Source: Bacillus sanguinis
GTDB taxonomy: Bacteria; Bacillota; Bacilli; Bacillales; Bacillaceae_G
DNA: 36,656 nt
Assembly (NCBI RefSeq): GCF_018332475.1
Contig: NZ_BOQB01000106.1
Location: 1 to 36,656 of the forward strand
Reading direction: 5' to 3'
Part shown: piece by piece, positions 26,730 to 34,084 of the stretch
Layout of the letters: every line of letters starts with the position of its first letter
How positions within the stretch are numbered: position 1 is the first letter of the stretch
Made by a program: the position numbers and the translations under genes
Notes under the pieces: generated by a model
Databases searched by the model: none
What the model was told of the DNA's origin: nothing
The model's input: the letters and a program-made list of their open reading frames with translations, nothing else

Positions 26730-27284
26730 TTAGGTTGCATCGATATGCAACTCTTCTCCGTTTACTTTCGTAAAACGAAACATATTTTTATTGGACGTAG
26801 TGTGACGAACGAAATGGTGCTGCAGTGTACAAATCATCTCTTCGTTATCAAACAAAAGAATATTTACTCCTTCGCGCGCTTCCTCTTTCGGTAAAAAAGA
26901 TAAATAATTATGACAATACATGCAATCATATAAAGAGTAATGAAGTGATTGCAATGATTCCGTTAATAATGTAAAGACAGAGTCAGGTAATTCCTCGAGC
27001 CATTCCGTATAGCTAAGAAGTAATTTCTTTCGAATTCGTATCATTTCCCCGTTTTGCAAATGATGCTGTTCGTTGGCGATTCGTAATACATCTTGTTCAT
27101 AGAAACGAGCTGGTAGCCAGTTGTTGTTATATAAAATCTCAAAGCCATCTTCGGCAATATCTTCTAATAAAAATGCTTCATCATTTTCATCATCAAAGAA
27201 TACCCATTCATTGTTTATATATTCTACATTACCAACTGTATGAGCGCGAGGCTGGTTATATAAAATATGGTTACGTTGTATCAT
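26730..27284 (-). CDS. yisN: YisN-like (DUF2777) protein
   Basis: A soluble 184-residue protein with no signal peptide or membrane helix. It contains a CMYC pair near residue 139 that might bind zinc, and an N-terminal beta-rich part (VGNVEYINNEWVFFDDENDEAFLLEDI). I assign it to the Bacillus-specific DUF2777 group mainly from position next to asnO, matching yisN in B. subtilis, plus general length. AAAGGAGAAA lies before the ATG. It diverges from asnO. Function unknown. Confidence 0.7.
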   Translation of the reverse strand: MIQRNHILYNQPRAHTVGNVEYINNEWVFFDDENDEAFLLEDIAEDGFEILYNNNWLPARFYEQDVLRIANEQHHLQNGEMIRIRKKLLLSYTEWLEELPDSVFTLLTESLQSLHYSLYDCMYCHNYLSFLPKEEAREGVNILLFDNEEMICTLQHHFVRHTTSNKNMFRFTKVNGEELHIDAT

Positions 27285-27352
27285 ACACGATTTCTCCTTT
27301 ATGAAAAGTAGTTATTTCTGTTATAGACAGTTCGCGCATTCTTTATAACTAG

Positions 27353-27382
27353 ACACATCTAGACATAGGTGGGCATACAATA
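27353..27382 (+). promoter_or_regulatory. Candidate mother-cell sigma promoter for asnO
   Basis: ACACA, 16 bases, then CATACAATA (27374-27382). This is the same layout and -10 sequence as the gerP promoter. CATACAAT also fits the sigma-E -10, so sigma-E versus sigma-K is undecided. Confidence 0.6.
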
Positions 27383-27439
27383 AAACACGTTTTACTGAGT
27401 GAAAATGCTATTCCATATGTGGATAGTAGGTTATCGTCA

Positions 27440-27500
27440 AGTTTTTCATTTTTTGATCCGCACCTCTAAGGGTGGGGATTACTGCTCGTTTAGGAAAAGA
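27440..27500. repeat. Hairpin element upstream of asnO, possible dispersed repeat
   Basis: CCGCACC-TCTAA-GGGTGGGG forms a short GC-rich hairpin, followed by ATTACTGCTCG. It resembles the GGGTGGGGAT...TTGCCC part of the element at 4950-5035. It would lie in the asnO leader if the promoter at 27353-27382 is right. Confidence 0.3.
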
Positions 27501-27523
27501 AATAGGATGGAAGGATGATTTAT

Positions 27524-29371
27524 ATGTGCGGGATTACAGGATGGGTGGATTATAAACGCTCATTAGAAGGAGAACGGGACGTCGTTACGAAGATGGCTGA
27601 GACGTTAGCAAAGCGTGGTCCAGATGATAATAAAGTTTGGATTAAAGGAAATGTCGCATTTGGGCATAAACGGTTAATCGTTGTTGATCCTGAGGGTGGT
27701 AAACAGCCGATGACTTGTTTAAAAGACGAAACGAATTATGCAATTTGTTATAACGGCGAACTGTATAATACGGAAGATATTCGAAAGGAACTATTAAGAA
27801 GAGGATATACGTTCAAAGGTCATTCTGATACGGAAGTACTATTAGCGTCGTATATGGAATGGAAAGAAGAATGTGTCGATCATTTAAACGGTATATATGC
27901 GTTTGCCGTATGGGATGAACAGAAAGAACAAGTATTTATTGCGCGAGATCGACTAGGTGTAAAACCACTATTTTATAAATATGATAGTGGGCGATTACTA
28001 TTTGGTTCAGAGTTAAAAGCGATACTGGCTCATCCAGATGTGAAGGCAGAAGTAACGTTAGAAGGATTATCCGAAATATTTGGACTTGGTCCATCTAGAA
28101 CGCCTGGTCACGGTATTTATGCTGGTATAAAAGAGTTGCGTCCAGGGCATGCGATGACATTTTCAAAGAACGGTTTATGTATATGGAGATATTGGAATGT
28201 AGAAAGCAAGAAGCACGAAGACTCCTTTGAAGAAACAGTAGAGAAAACACGCTTTTTATTACAAGATGCGATTACAAGGCAGCTCGTTTCTGATGTACCG
28301 TTATGCACTTTTTTATCAGGTGGTGTAGATTCGAGTGCCATTACGGCAATTGCTGCGAAAGAATACGCAAGGTCGGGGAAAGGGCAATTACACACATACT
28401 CTGTTGATTATGAAGATAATGACAAATACTTTAAAGCGAATGCGTTTCAGCCAAATTCAGATGCACCATTTATTCATTTGATGACGGAGACGTTTCAAAC
28501 AATTCATCATCGCTGCGTCATTTCAAATGAACAATTAGCGCAGTATTTAACAGAAGCGGTACTCGTTCGTGATTTGCCTGGTATGGCAGATATCGATTCG
28601 TCATTATTATGGTTTTGCCGCGAAATTAAACAAGATTTTGTCGTTGGTTTATCTGGGGAATGCGCAGACGAAATATTTGGTGGTTACCCGTGGTTCTATA
28701 GAGAAGATGATTTACAATCGAGTGCATTTCCGTGGATGCGCTCTACAGAAGCGCGTGAACAACTGCTAAAGAAAGAATGGAGAAATAAATTAAACTTACA
28801 ACAATATGTACAGCAGCGTTATGAAGAATCCATTCAAGAAGTTCCTATTTTAGAGGGAGAAAACCCAATTGAAGCAAAGAGACGACAATTATTTTACTTG
28901 AACATGGTGTGGTTTATGACAACATTATTAGACAGAAAAGATCGTATGAGTATGGGGGCGAGCTTAGAGGTACGTGTTCCGTTTGCGGATCATCGACTTG
29001 TCGAATATGCGTGGAATATTCCTTGGGAAATGAAAATGTATAAAAACCGCGAAAAAGGTCTATTGCGTAAAGCGTTAGAAGGATTACTTCCAAATGACAT
29101 CTTATATAGAAAGAAGAGCCCGTATCCGAAAACACATAATCCGCACTATACAAAAGCAGTAACAGTATGGCTACAAGATTTATTAACGGATAAAGGATCA
29201 ATTTTACACGAACTATTTGATAAAGAGCAGTTGAGCGGATTAATTGAGTCAGGCGGCAGTGCATTTCAATCACCTTGGTTCGGTCAATTAATGACTGGGC
29301 CTCAGCTTTTAGCTCATTTAGCACAAATTCATGTTTGGTTTAAAGAGTATGGGGTAAATATTAAGGAATAG
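27524..29371 (+). CDS. asnO: Asparagine synthase, glutamine-hydrolysing (AsnO-like)
   Basis: A 615-residue class-II asparagine synthetase making asparagine from aspartate, glutamine and ATP. The start is set at ATG 27524 because the next codon must be the catalytic Cys (MCGITGW); an in-frame ATG at 27515 would block it. The glutaminase domain (RGPDD, CYNGELYN) is followed by the synthetase domain with the pyrophosphate loop LSGGVDSSA near residue 256. GECADEIFGGYPWF and DRKDRMSMGASLEVRVPF are also present. AsnO of B. subtilis is sporulation-expressed and lies in the same neighbourhood. The sporulation-type promoter upstream agrees. Confidence 0.93.
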   Translation: MCGITGWVDYKRSLEGERDVVTKMAETLAKRGPDDNKVWIKGNVAFGHKRLIVVDPEGGKQPMTCLKDETNYAICYNGELYNTEDIRKELLRRGYTFKGHSDTEVLLASYMEWKEECVDHLNGIYAFAVWDEQKEQVFIARDRLGVKPLFYKYDSGRLLFGSELKAILAHPDVKAEVTLEGLSEIFGLGPSRTPGHGIYAGIKELRPGHAMTFSKNGLCIWRYWNVESKKHEDSFEETVEKTRFLLQDAITRQLVSDVPLCTFLSGGVDSSAITAIAAKEYARSGKGQLHTYSVDYEDNDKYFKANAFQPNSDAPFIHLMTETFQTIHHRCVISNEQLAQYLTEAVLVRDLPGMADIDSSLLWFCREIKQDFVVGLSGECADEIFGGYPWFYREDDLQSSAFPWMRSTEAREQLLKKEWRNKLNLQQYVQQRYEESIQEVPILEGENPIEAKRRQLFYLNMVWFMTTLLDRKDRMSMGASLEVRVPFADHRLVEYAWNIPWEMKMYKNREKGLLRKALEGLLPNDILYRKKSPYPKTHNPHYTKAVTVWLQDLLTDKGSILHELFDKEQLSGLIESGGSAFQSPWFGQLMTGPQLLAHLAQIHVWFKEYGVNIKE

Positions 29372-29375
29372 AAGA

Positions 29376-29409
29376 AAAGCGACTTACTTTATAAGTAAGT
29401 CGCTTTTTA
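29376..29409 (+). terminator. Intrinsic terminator after asnO
   Basis: AAGCGACTTACT-TTAT-AAGTAAGTCGCTT is followed by a T run. Confidence 0.92.
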
Positions 29410-29460
29410 TTAAATAAATTGTCATATAAAATTCAAAATCATATTAGAAAAAATACTTAT

Positions 29461-29475
29461 TTAGAATAATTATCT
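29461..29475. promoter_or_regulatory. PerR-type operator before hemH
   Basis: TTAGAATAATTATCT matches the PerR box TTATAATNATTATAA at 11 of 14 fixed positions. It abuts the -35 element of the hemH promoter, a position suited to repression. Confidence 0.65.
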
Positions 29476-29503
29476 TTACGTACTTATTATTAGTTGTTAT
29501 AAT
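29475..29503 (+). promoter_or_regulatory. Sigma-A promoter of hemH
   Basis: TTTACG (29475-29480), 17 bases, then a perfect TATAAT (29498-29503). Confidence 0.65.
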
Positions 29504-29519
29504 TGGAAACAAATGTTCT

Positions 29520-29534
29520 TGAAAAAGATTCTCA
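29520..29534. promoter_or_regulatory. Fur-like operator in the hemH leader
   Basis: TGAAAAAGATTCTCA matches the 7-1-7 Fur core TGATAATNATTATCA at 11 of 14 positions and lies just after the expected transcription start. Fur and PerR sites look alike, so the binder is uncertain. Confidence 0.4.
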
Positions 29535-29559
29535 TTTATAAAATTGAGGTGTTATATAG

Positions 29560-30519
29560 ATGAAAAAGAAAAAAATAGGTTTACTCGTAATGGCGTATGG
29601 AACGCCGGATTCATTAGATGAAGTAGAGGCATATTATACACATATTCGTCATGGGCGTAAGCCATCCGAAGAAGCGCTCCAAGATTTAATCGGGCGCTAT
29701 AAAGCAATTGGCGGAATTTCACCGCTTGCAAAAATTACGAAAGAGCAAGCGCATAAATTAACAGACTCAATGAATAATATGTTTACAGAGTATGAATTTA
29801 ATTGTTACTTAGGCTTAAAACATACTGCTCCATTTATAGAAGATGCAGTAGAAGAGATGAAGCGCGATGGAATTGAGCAAGCGATTAGTATCGTATTAGC
29901 GCCGCATTATTCTACCTTTAGCATTAAGGCATATAATGAGCGTGCAATTCGTCTCTCGGAGGAAATAGGTGGTCCTGTTATTGAGCCGATTGACCAATGG
30001 TACGATGAACCGAAGTTTATTTCGTATTGGGCAGATCAAATAAAAGAAACATTTACAAAAATTGATGATAAAGAGAAAGCGGTCGTAATTTTTTCAGCGC
30101 ATAGTTTACCAGAAAAAATTATTGCAGCAGGTGATCCTTATGTGGAGCAATTGCAGCATACAGCGGATTTAATCGCAGCAGCTGCAAATATTCAAAACTA
30201 TACAATTGGTTGGCAAAGTGCCGGAAATACATCTGATCCATGGATTGGACCGGATGTACAAGATTTAACGAGAGATTTATTTGAAGAGCATAGATATGAA
30301 TCTTTCGTATATTGTCCAGTCGGCTTTGTGGCAGAGCATTTAGAAGTTTTATATGACAACGATTACGAGTGTAAAGTTGTGACGGATGAATTAAATGCGG
30401 CGTATTTTAGACCGAATATGCCGAATGCACAATCTACATTTATTGATTGTTTAACTACAATTGTTTCCAGAAAAATGAAAGAAATAGTTGACAAAGAACT
30501 AATTTTGAATAATAATTAA
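29560..30519 (+). CDS. hemH: Ferrochelatase (coproporphyrin III type)
   Basis: A 319-residue ferrochelatase inserting iron into the porphyrin late in heme synthesis (coproporphyrin III in Firmicutes). It is a soluble protein like B. subtilis HemH (310 residues). The metal-binding His181 lies in [11 protein letters not shown] and the conserved Glu262 in [15 protein letters not shown]. The N-terminal [27 protein letters not shown] and the [13 protein letters not shown] blocks are intact. TGAGGTG lies before the ATG. The other heme genes are absent here, so this may be a second copy in the genome (not checkable). Its pairing with catalase and a PerR-type site suggests it supplies heme during peroxide stress. 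Confidence 0.94.
   Translation: MKKKKIGLLVMAYGTPDSLDEVEAYYTHIRHGRKPSEEALQDLIGRYKAIGGISPLAKITKEQAHKLTDSMNNMFTEYEFNCYLGLKHTAPFIEDAVEEMKRDGIEQAISIVLAPHYSTFSIKAYNERAIRLSEEIGGPVIEPIDQWYDEPKFISYWADQIKETFTKIDDKEKAVVIFSAHSLPEKIIAAGDPYVEQLQHTADLIAAAANIQNYTIGWQSAGNTSDPWIGPDVQDLTRDLFEEHRYESFVYCPVGFVAEHLEVLYDNDYECKVVTDELNAAYFRPNMPNAQSTFIDCLTTIVSRKMKEIVDKELILNNN
30488..30517 (+). promoter_or_regulatory. Candidate promoter of katA inside the hemH 3' end
   Basis: A perfect TTGACA at 30488-30493 lies within the last hemH codons, with TAATAA/AATAAT 16-17 bases downstream. This would let katA be transcribed without hemH. Confidence 0.5.
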
Positions 30520-30520
30520 T

Positions 30521-30535
30521 TTATAATAATTTTAA
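30521..30535. promoter_or_regulatory. PerR-type operator before katA
   Basis: TTATAATAATTTTAA matches TTATAATNATTATAA at 13 of 14 fixed positions. It lies in the 59-base gap between hemH and katA, at or just after the expected start of katA transcription. Confidence 0.75.
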
Positions 30536-30578
30536 ATAAATAATAATTACTATGAAAGAAAGAGGAGGATCCCCCTAG

Positions 30579-32045
30579 ATGAATCCAAATAATCGCTTAA
30601 CAACAAACCAAGGTGCTCCGGTCGGAGATAACCAAAATTCTCGTACAGCTGGTCGCCGTGGACCAGTATTATTAGAAGACTATCATTTAGTAGAAAAACT
30701 AGCTCACTTTGATCGTGAACGTATTCCAGAGCGTGTTGTGCATGCACGTGGTGCAGGTGCTCACGGTGTATTCGTAACGAAAAACAGCATGAAGAAATAT
30801 ACGAAAGCAGCATTTTTACAAAATGAAGGAACTGAAACACCTGTGTTTGTTCGTTTTTCAACGGTTATTCATGGTCAAGGTTCTCCTGAAACAGCACGTG
30901 ATCCACGCGGTTTCGCTGTTAAATTTTATACAGAAGAAGGAAATTACGATATTGTAGGTAACCATTTACCAGTCTTCTTCATTCGTGATGCAATTAAATT
31001 CCCTGATATGGTGCATTCTTTAAAACCAGCACCTGATACAAATATTCAAACACCAGATCGTTACTGGGATTTCATGACGTTAAGTCCAGAATCTACACAT
31101 ATGATGACATGGGTATTTTCTGATTACGGTACACCAGCAAGCTATCGCGAAATGGAAGGTTTCGGTGTCCATTCATTTAAATGGATTAATGCAGAAGGTA
31201 AAATCGTCTACATTAAATATCACTGGAAACCACAGCAAAGTGTACGTAACTTAAGTGCAAAAGAAGTGCAAGAAGTACAAGGAAAAGACTTCAACCATGC
31301 AACTCGTGACTTGTTCGATGCGATTGAAAAAGGAAACTATCCGAAGTGGGATTTACACGTACAAGTGATGCAACTAGAAGAAACGGATTCTTTAGATTTC
31401 GATCCATTAGACCCAACGAAAGTATGGCCAGAAGATCGTTTCCCGTTAATTGAGGTAGGGACGATGACGTTAAATCGTAACCCGAAAAACTTCTTCGCAG
31501 AAGTAGAGCAAGTGGCGTTCTCTCCAAGTGCAACTGTAAATGGTATTGAACCATCTGAAGATAAACTATTACAAGGTCGTTTATTCTCTTATCCAGATAC
31601 ACAGCGTTACCGTCTTGGTGCGAACTACTTACAAATTCCTGTAAACTGCCCGTACGCAGCTGTTCATAACCAACAACGTGATGGTGCGATGCAAATCAAT
31701 CAAAACCCATCTACAATCAATTACGAACCGAGCCGTCATGCTGAAAATCCAGTTGAAGATCCAGCTTACCGTGATTCAACTATGAAAGTAGAAGGTTATG
31801 TATCTCGTGAAAAAATTGATAAACCAAATGATTTCAAACAAGCAGGTGAGCGTTATCGTTCATTCTCTAAAGAAGAGCAAGACAATTTAATTGCAAACTT
31901 AACAAATGACTTAAAAGACGTAAATGAACGCACAAAATTACTAGCAATTTGTAACTTCTTCCGTGCAGATCACGAGTACGGAATGCGCTTAGCACAAGCT
32001 TTAAATGTTGATATTACGCAATATGTAGGAAATGCTCCGAAATAA
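30579..32045 (+). CDS. katA: Heme catalase (KatA type)
   Basis: A 488-residue small-subunit monofunctional catalase that converts hydrogen peroxide to water and oxygen in the cytoplasm. The catalytic His55 is in RVVHARGAGAHG and Asn128 in VGNHLPVFF. The proximal heme ligand Tyr338 is in RLFSYPDTQRYRLG. Length is close to B. subtilis KatA (483 residues). GAGGAGGAT lies before ATG. It follows ferrochelatase by 59 bases with a near-perfect PerR box between them, so peroxide should relieve repression. A terminator closes the unit. Confidence 0.96.
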   Translation: MNPNNRLTTNQGAPVGDNQNSRTAGRRGPVLLEDYHLVEKLAHFDRERIPERVVHARGAGAHGVFVTKNSMKKYTKAAFLQNEGTETPVFVRFSTVIHGQGSPETARDPRGFAVKFYTEEGNYDIVGNHLPVFFIRDAIKFPDMVHSLKPAPDTNIQTPDRYWDFMTLSPESTHMMTWVFSDYGTPASYREMEGFGVHSFKWINAEGKIVYIKYHWKPQQSVRNLSAKEVQEVQGKDFNHATRDLFDAIEKGNYPKWDLHVQVMQLEETDSLDFDPLDPTKVWPEDRFPLIEVGTMTLNRNPKNFFAEVEQVAFSPSATVNGIEPSEDKLLQGRLFSYPDTQRYRLGANYLQIPVNCPYAAVHNQQRDGAMQINQNPSTINYEPSRHAENPVEDPAYRDSTMKVEGYVSREKIDKPNDFKQAGERYRSFSKEEQDNLIANLTNDLKDVNERTKLLAICNFFRADHEYGMRLAQALNVDITQYVGNAPK

Positions 32046-32049
32046 ATAG

Positions 32050-32083
32050 GGAAAGGCGACTGTGAAACGGTCGTCTTTTTTTA
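32050..32083 (+). terminator. Intrinsic terminator after katA
   Basis: AAAGGCGAC pairs with GTCGTCTTT across a short loop, followed by a T run. Confidence 0.8.
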
Positions 32084-32095
32084 TGTAAAATATGT

Positions 32096-32124
32096 TTTAC
32101 ATGAGGAGTGGGAGATGGTATACT
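32096..32124 (+). promoter_or_regulatory. Candidate promoter of the small membrane protein gene
   Basis: TTTACA (32096-32101), 17 bases, TATACT (32119-32124). It places the transcript start near 32131, which rules out the longer reading-frame start at 32115. Confidence 0.5.
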
Positions 32125-32162
32125 CTTGTCAAATAAGTTTTACATATATGAGGTGTATTTTG

Positions 32163-32468
32163 ATGGATGTTTTGATTTTTATTATTGCTCTAAGTGTCTT
32201 TTTATTTGTGGTGTTTGCTATTATGAAAATGTTTATAGCGATTGGGAAACAAGGTGATGAACGTGCTACGTTTATAAAAAATAAAGCGATGGCTGAGACA
32301 TTTAAAATAGCAATGGGACTAATGGTGCTTGAGATGATCCCTTTTGTTTATCATCGTTTTAATGAAACGGTAGGAACGCCGTTTAATCCAGTTCGCTTTT
32401 TAGGTGTAATAGCGATTGCATTTCTTATTATATTAAGTTTGAATAAAAGTAAGTATGGCGATTCGTAA
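32163..32468 (+). CDS. Small integral membrane protein (101 aa)
   Basis: Not recognised. Three membrane helices are predicted by eye: near residues 2-23, 48-62 and 76-93. A charged cytoplasmic or surface loop (IGKQGDERATFIKNKAM) lies between the first two. ATG at 32163 is chosen because GAGGTG lies eight bases before it and a promoter lies at 32096-32124. An upstream in-frame ATG at 32115 would precede the transcript start. It sits alone between katA and amtB and no motif points to a function. Confidence 0.7.
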   Translation: MDVLIFIIALSVFLFVVFAIMKMFIAIGKQGDERATFIKNKAMAETFKIAMGLMVLEMIPFVYHRFNETVGTPFNPVRFLGVIAIAFLIILSLNKSKYGDS

Positions 32469-32587
32469 GTTATATCGGAGTATTCTTCAGGTTCGTTATG
32501 TTGGGATTTATTGATAAAACGATATATCCGGGGAATCGTCGATATATTCAATGGGATACTAAGTGGGGATACCGCGCCGATAAGTAC
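32469..32587. repeat. Dispersed intergenic repeat-like region, copy C
   Basis: Contains GTCGATATATTCA (32538-32550), identical to 11924-11936, plus related CGATATATC and GCCGATAAG strings. It lies between the convergent ends of the small membrane gene and amtB. Boundaries are uncertain. Confidence 0.4.
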
Positions 32588-32634
32588 AATAAAAAGAGAT
32601 GCAATCTACTACCAATAGATTGCATCTCTTTTTT
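32588..32634. terminator. Terminator after amtB, probably bidirectional
   Basis: AAAAGAGATGCAATCTA pairs with TAGATTGCATCTCTTTT across a CTACCAA loop; T runs on both sides. Confidence 0.92.
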
Positions 32635-33865
32635 AGTTCACTCGCTCAGTATACTCATAAGCTTTCTCTCCGTGCATCGAAATATCAAGTCCCATATGTT
32701 CTTCATGCTCATCTACCCGAACAGGGAGGAAGAAGTTAATCGCTTTAATAATGGCATACGTCATGATGATTGTGAATGCATAAGTTGCGCCGATTGCTAT
32801 CAGTTGTTTAAGCAGTAAAGCGGCGTTTCCGTAAAATAATCCGTTCGCGCCATCACTGTTTACAGCAGTAGTTGCAAATAGTCCTGTCGCAATACCACCC
32901 CAAGTGCCGCCGATACCGTGGCATCCAAATGCATCGAGTGTATCGTCGTATCCGAATTTTGTTTTTAAGAAAAAGACTGCCCCGAAGCATAATACGCCGC
33001 CGATTGCTCCGATAAGAAGAGCAGAGAAAGGTGTAACGAACCCGCAAGCTGGTGTAATAGCGACTAAACCGGAAACAACTCCGCAAGCAGCTCCCATCGC
33101 AGTCGGTTTTGATTGGAAGAACCATTCTGAAAGCATCCAAGTTAATGCGGAGGCAGCAGCGGCTATATTTGTATTAATAAATGCAGTTAAAGCTACATCA
33201 TTTAAAGATAATGCGCTACCGACATTAAAACCGAACCAGCCGAACCATAGTAGACCGGCGCCTAGCATCGTAAATGGTAAATGGTGAGGGGAAGAACCGT
33301 TTATGTTTTTTCGTTTTCCGAGGAAAACGGCTAATACAAGGCCGGCCACGCCAGATGTAATATGAACGACGTTACCACCAGCGAAGTCTAACGCGCCAAG
33401 TTCTCTTAGCCACCCGCCAACGCCCCATACCCAATGAGCGACAGGATTGTAAACGATTGTTGTCCATAGAAGGATGAAAATAAGGAAAGCAGAAAATCGC
33501 ATTCTTTCGGCGAATGCACCTGAAATTAAAGCGGGAGTTAAAATAGCAAACATAAGCTGGAACATCATAAATAAATTGTGAGGAATAGTAGATGAGTAGT
33601 CTGGATTTGGTGTGTAGGTAACTCCGTTTAAACCGAACCAATCGAGTGTACCGATAAGTCCGTGCCAATCTGGTCCAAATGATAAAGAATAACCAATTAT
33701 AATCCACTGAATCGAAACGATAGCCATTGCGCTATAACTATGCATTGTCGTACTAAGCACGTTTTTACTGCGAACCATGCCCCCATAAAAAAGTGCCAAT
33801 CCTGGTGTCATTAACATGACCATTACTGTCGTTACAAACATAAAAACAGTATCTCCCGTATTCAT
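32633..33865 (-). CDS. amtB: Ammonium transporter (Amt/NrgA)
   Basis: A 410-residue Amt channel with about eleven membrane helices that takes up ammonium. It contains FYGGMVRSKNVL, the ALDFAGGNVVHITSGVAGLV signature, the pore-histidine regions (FAGGNVVHI and FGCHGIGGTWGG), and a charged cytoplasmic tail (VDEHEEHMGLDISMHGEKAYEY). AGGAGGAGAG lies before the ATG on the minus strand. No glnK (PII) gene follows, unlike B. subtilis nrgAB. A promoter TTGATT-N17-TATGAT lies at 33919-33947 (minus strand). Two perfect TGTNA-N7-TNACA sites flank it, pointing to nitrogen control. Confidence 0.95.
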   Translation of the reverse strand: MNTGDTVFMFVTTVMVMLMTPGLALFYGGMVRSKNVLSTTMHSYSAMAIVSIQWIIIGYSLSFGPDWHGLIGTLDWFGLNGVTYTPNPDYSSTIPHNLFMMFQLMFAILTPALISGAFAERMRFSAFLIFILLWTTIVYNPVAHWVWGVGGWLRELGALDFAGGNVVHITSGVAGLVLAVFLGKRKNINGSSPHHLPFTMLGAGLLWFGWFGFNVGSALSLNDVALTAFINTNIAAAASALTWMLSEWFFQSKPTAMGAACGVVSGLVAITPACGFVTPFSALLIGAIGGVLCFGAVFFLKTKFGYDDTLDAFGCHGIGGTWGGIATGLFATTAVNSDGANGLFYGNAALLLKQLIAIGATYAFTIIMTYAIIKAINFFLPVRVDEHEEHMGLDISMHGEKAYEYTERVN

Positions 33866-33882
33866 GCTCTCTCCTCCTATAA

Positions 33883-33899
33883 TGTTAGAAAAAATAACA
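33883..33899. promoter_or_regulatory. GlnR/TnrA box, proximal to amtB
   Basis: TGTTA-GAAAAAA-TAACA fits TGTNAN7TNACA at every fixed position. It lies between the candidate promoter and the start codon, a position suited to repression. Confidence 0.75.
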
Positions 33900-33918
33900 T
33901 CAATTTGTTATGTTTCAT

Positions 33919-33947
33919 ATCATATTCGAAACGAAAAGAAAAATCAA
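33919..33947 (-). promoter_or_regulatory. Sigma-A promoter of amtB
   Basis: On the minus strand TTGATT is followed by 17 bases and TATGAT. Confidence 0.6.
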
Positions 33948-33967
33948 CTAAAAATTCAGAAAACTTT

Positions 33968-34000
33968 TTATCTCATGTTAGAAAATATAACATGAGATAA
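33968..34000. promoter_or_regulatory. Extended palindromic GlnR/TnrA box
   Basis: Two 13-base arms, TTATCTCATGTTA and TAACATGAGATAA, flank GAAAATA. The centre is a perfect TGTNA-N7-TNACA site (33976-33992). It lies upstream of the amtB promoter and also 45 bases before the divergent amylase-like gene's -10. Confidence 0.75.
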
Positions 34001-34045
34001 TTTGAGAAGAATGAAATCAACGTATGCGATTCGTTTGGATAATTG

Positions 34046-34051
34046 GTATAA
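34046..34051 (+). promoter_or_regulatory. Extended -10 promoter of the GH13-like gene
   Basis: TGGTATAAT (TGN extension with a perfect TATAAT) lies about 35 bases before the start codon. No good -35 is present. Confidence 0.45.
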
Positions 34052-34084
34052 TATTCTTACAATTAAAAAACATGGGGGATGCGT

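Noticed and set aside
32498-32818. 106-codon plus-strand reading frame opposite the amtB end
   Set aside because: It overlaps the amtB coding region, the terminator and the repeat; it is a shadow frame.
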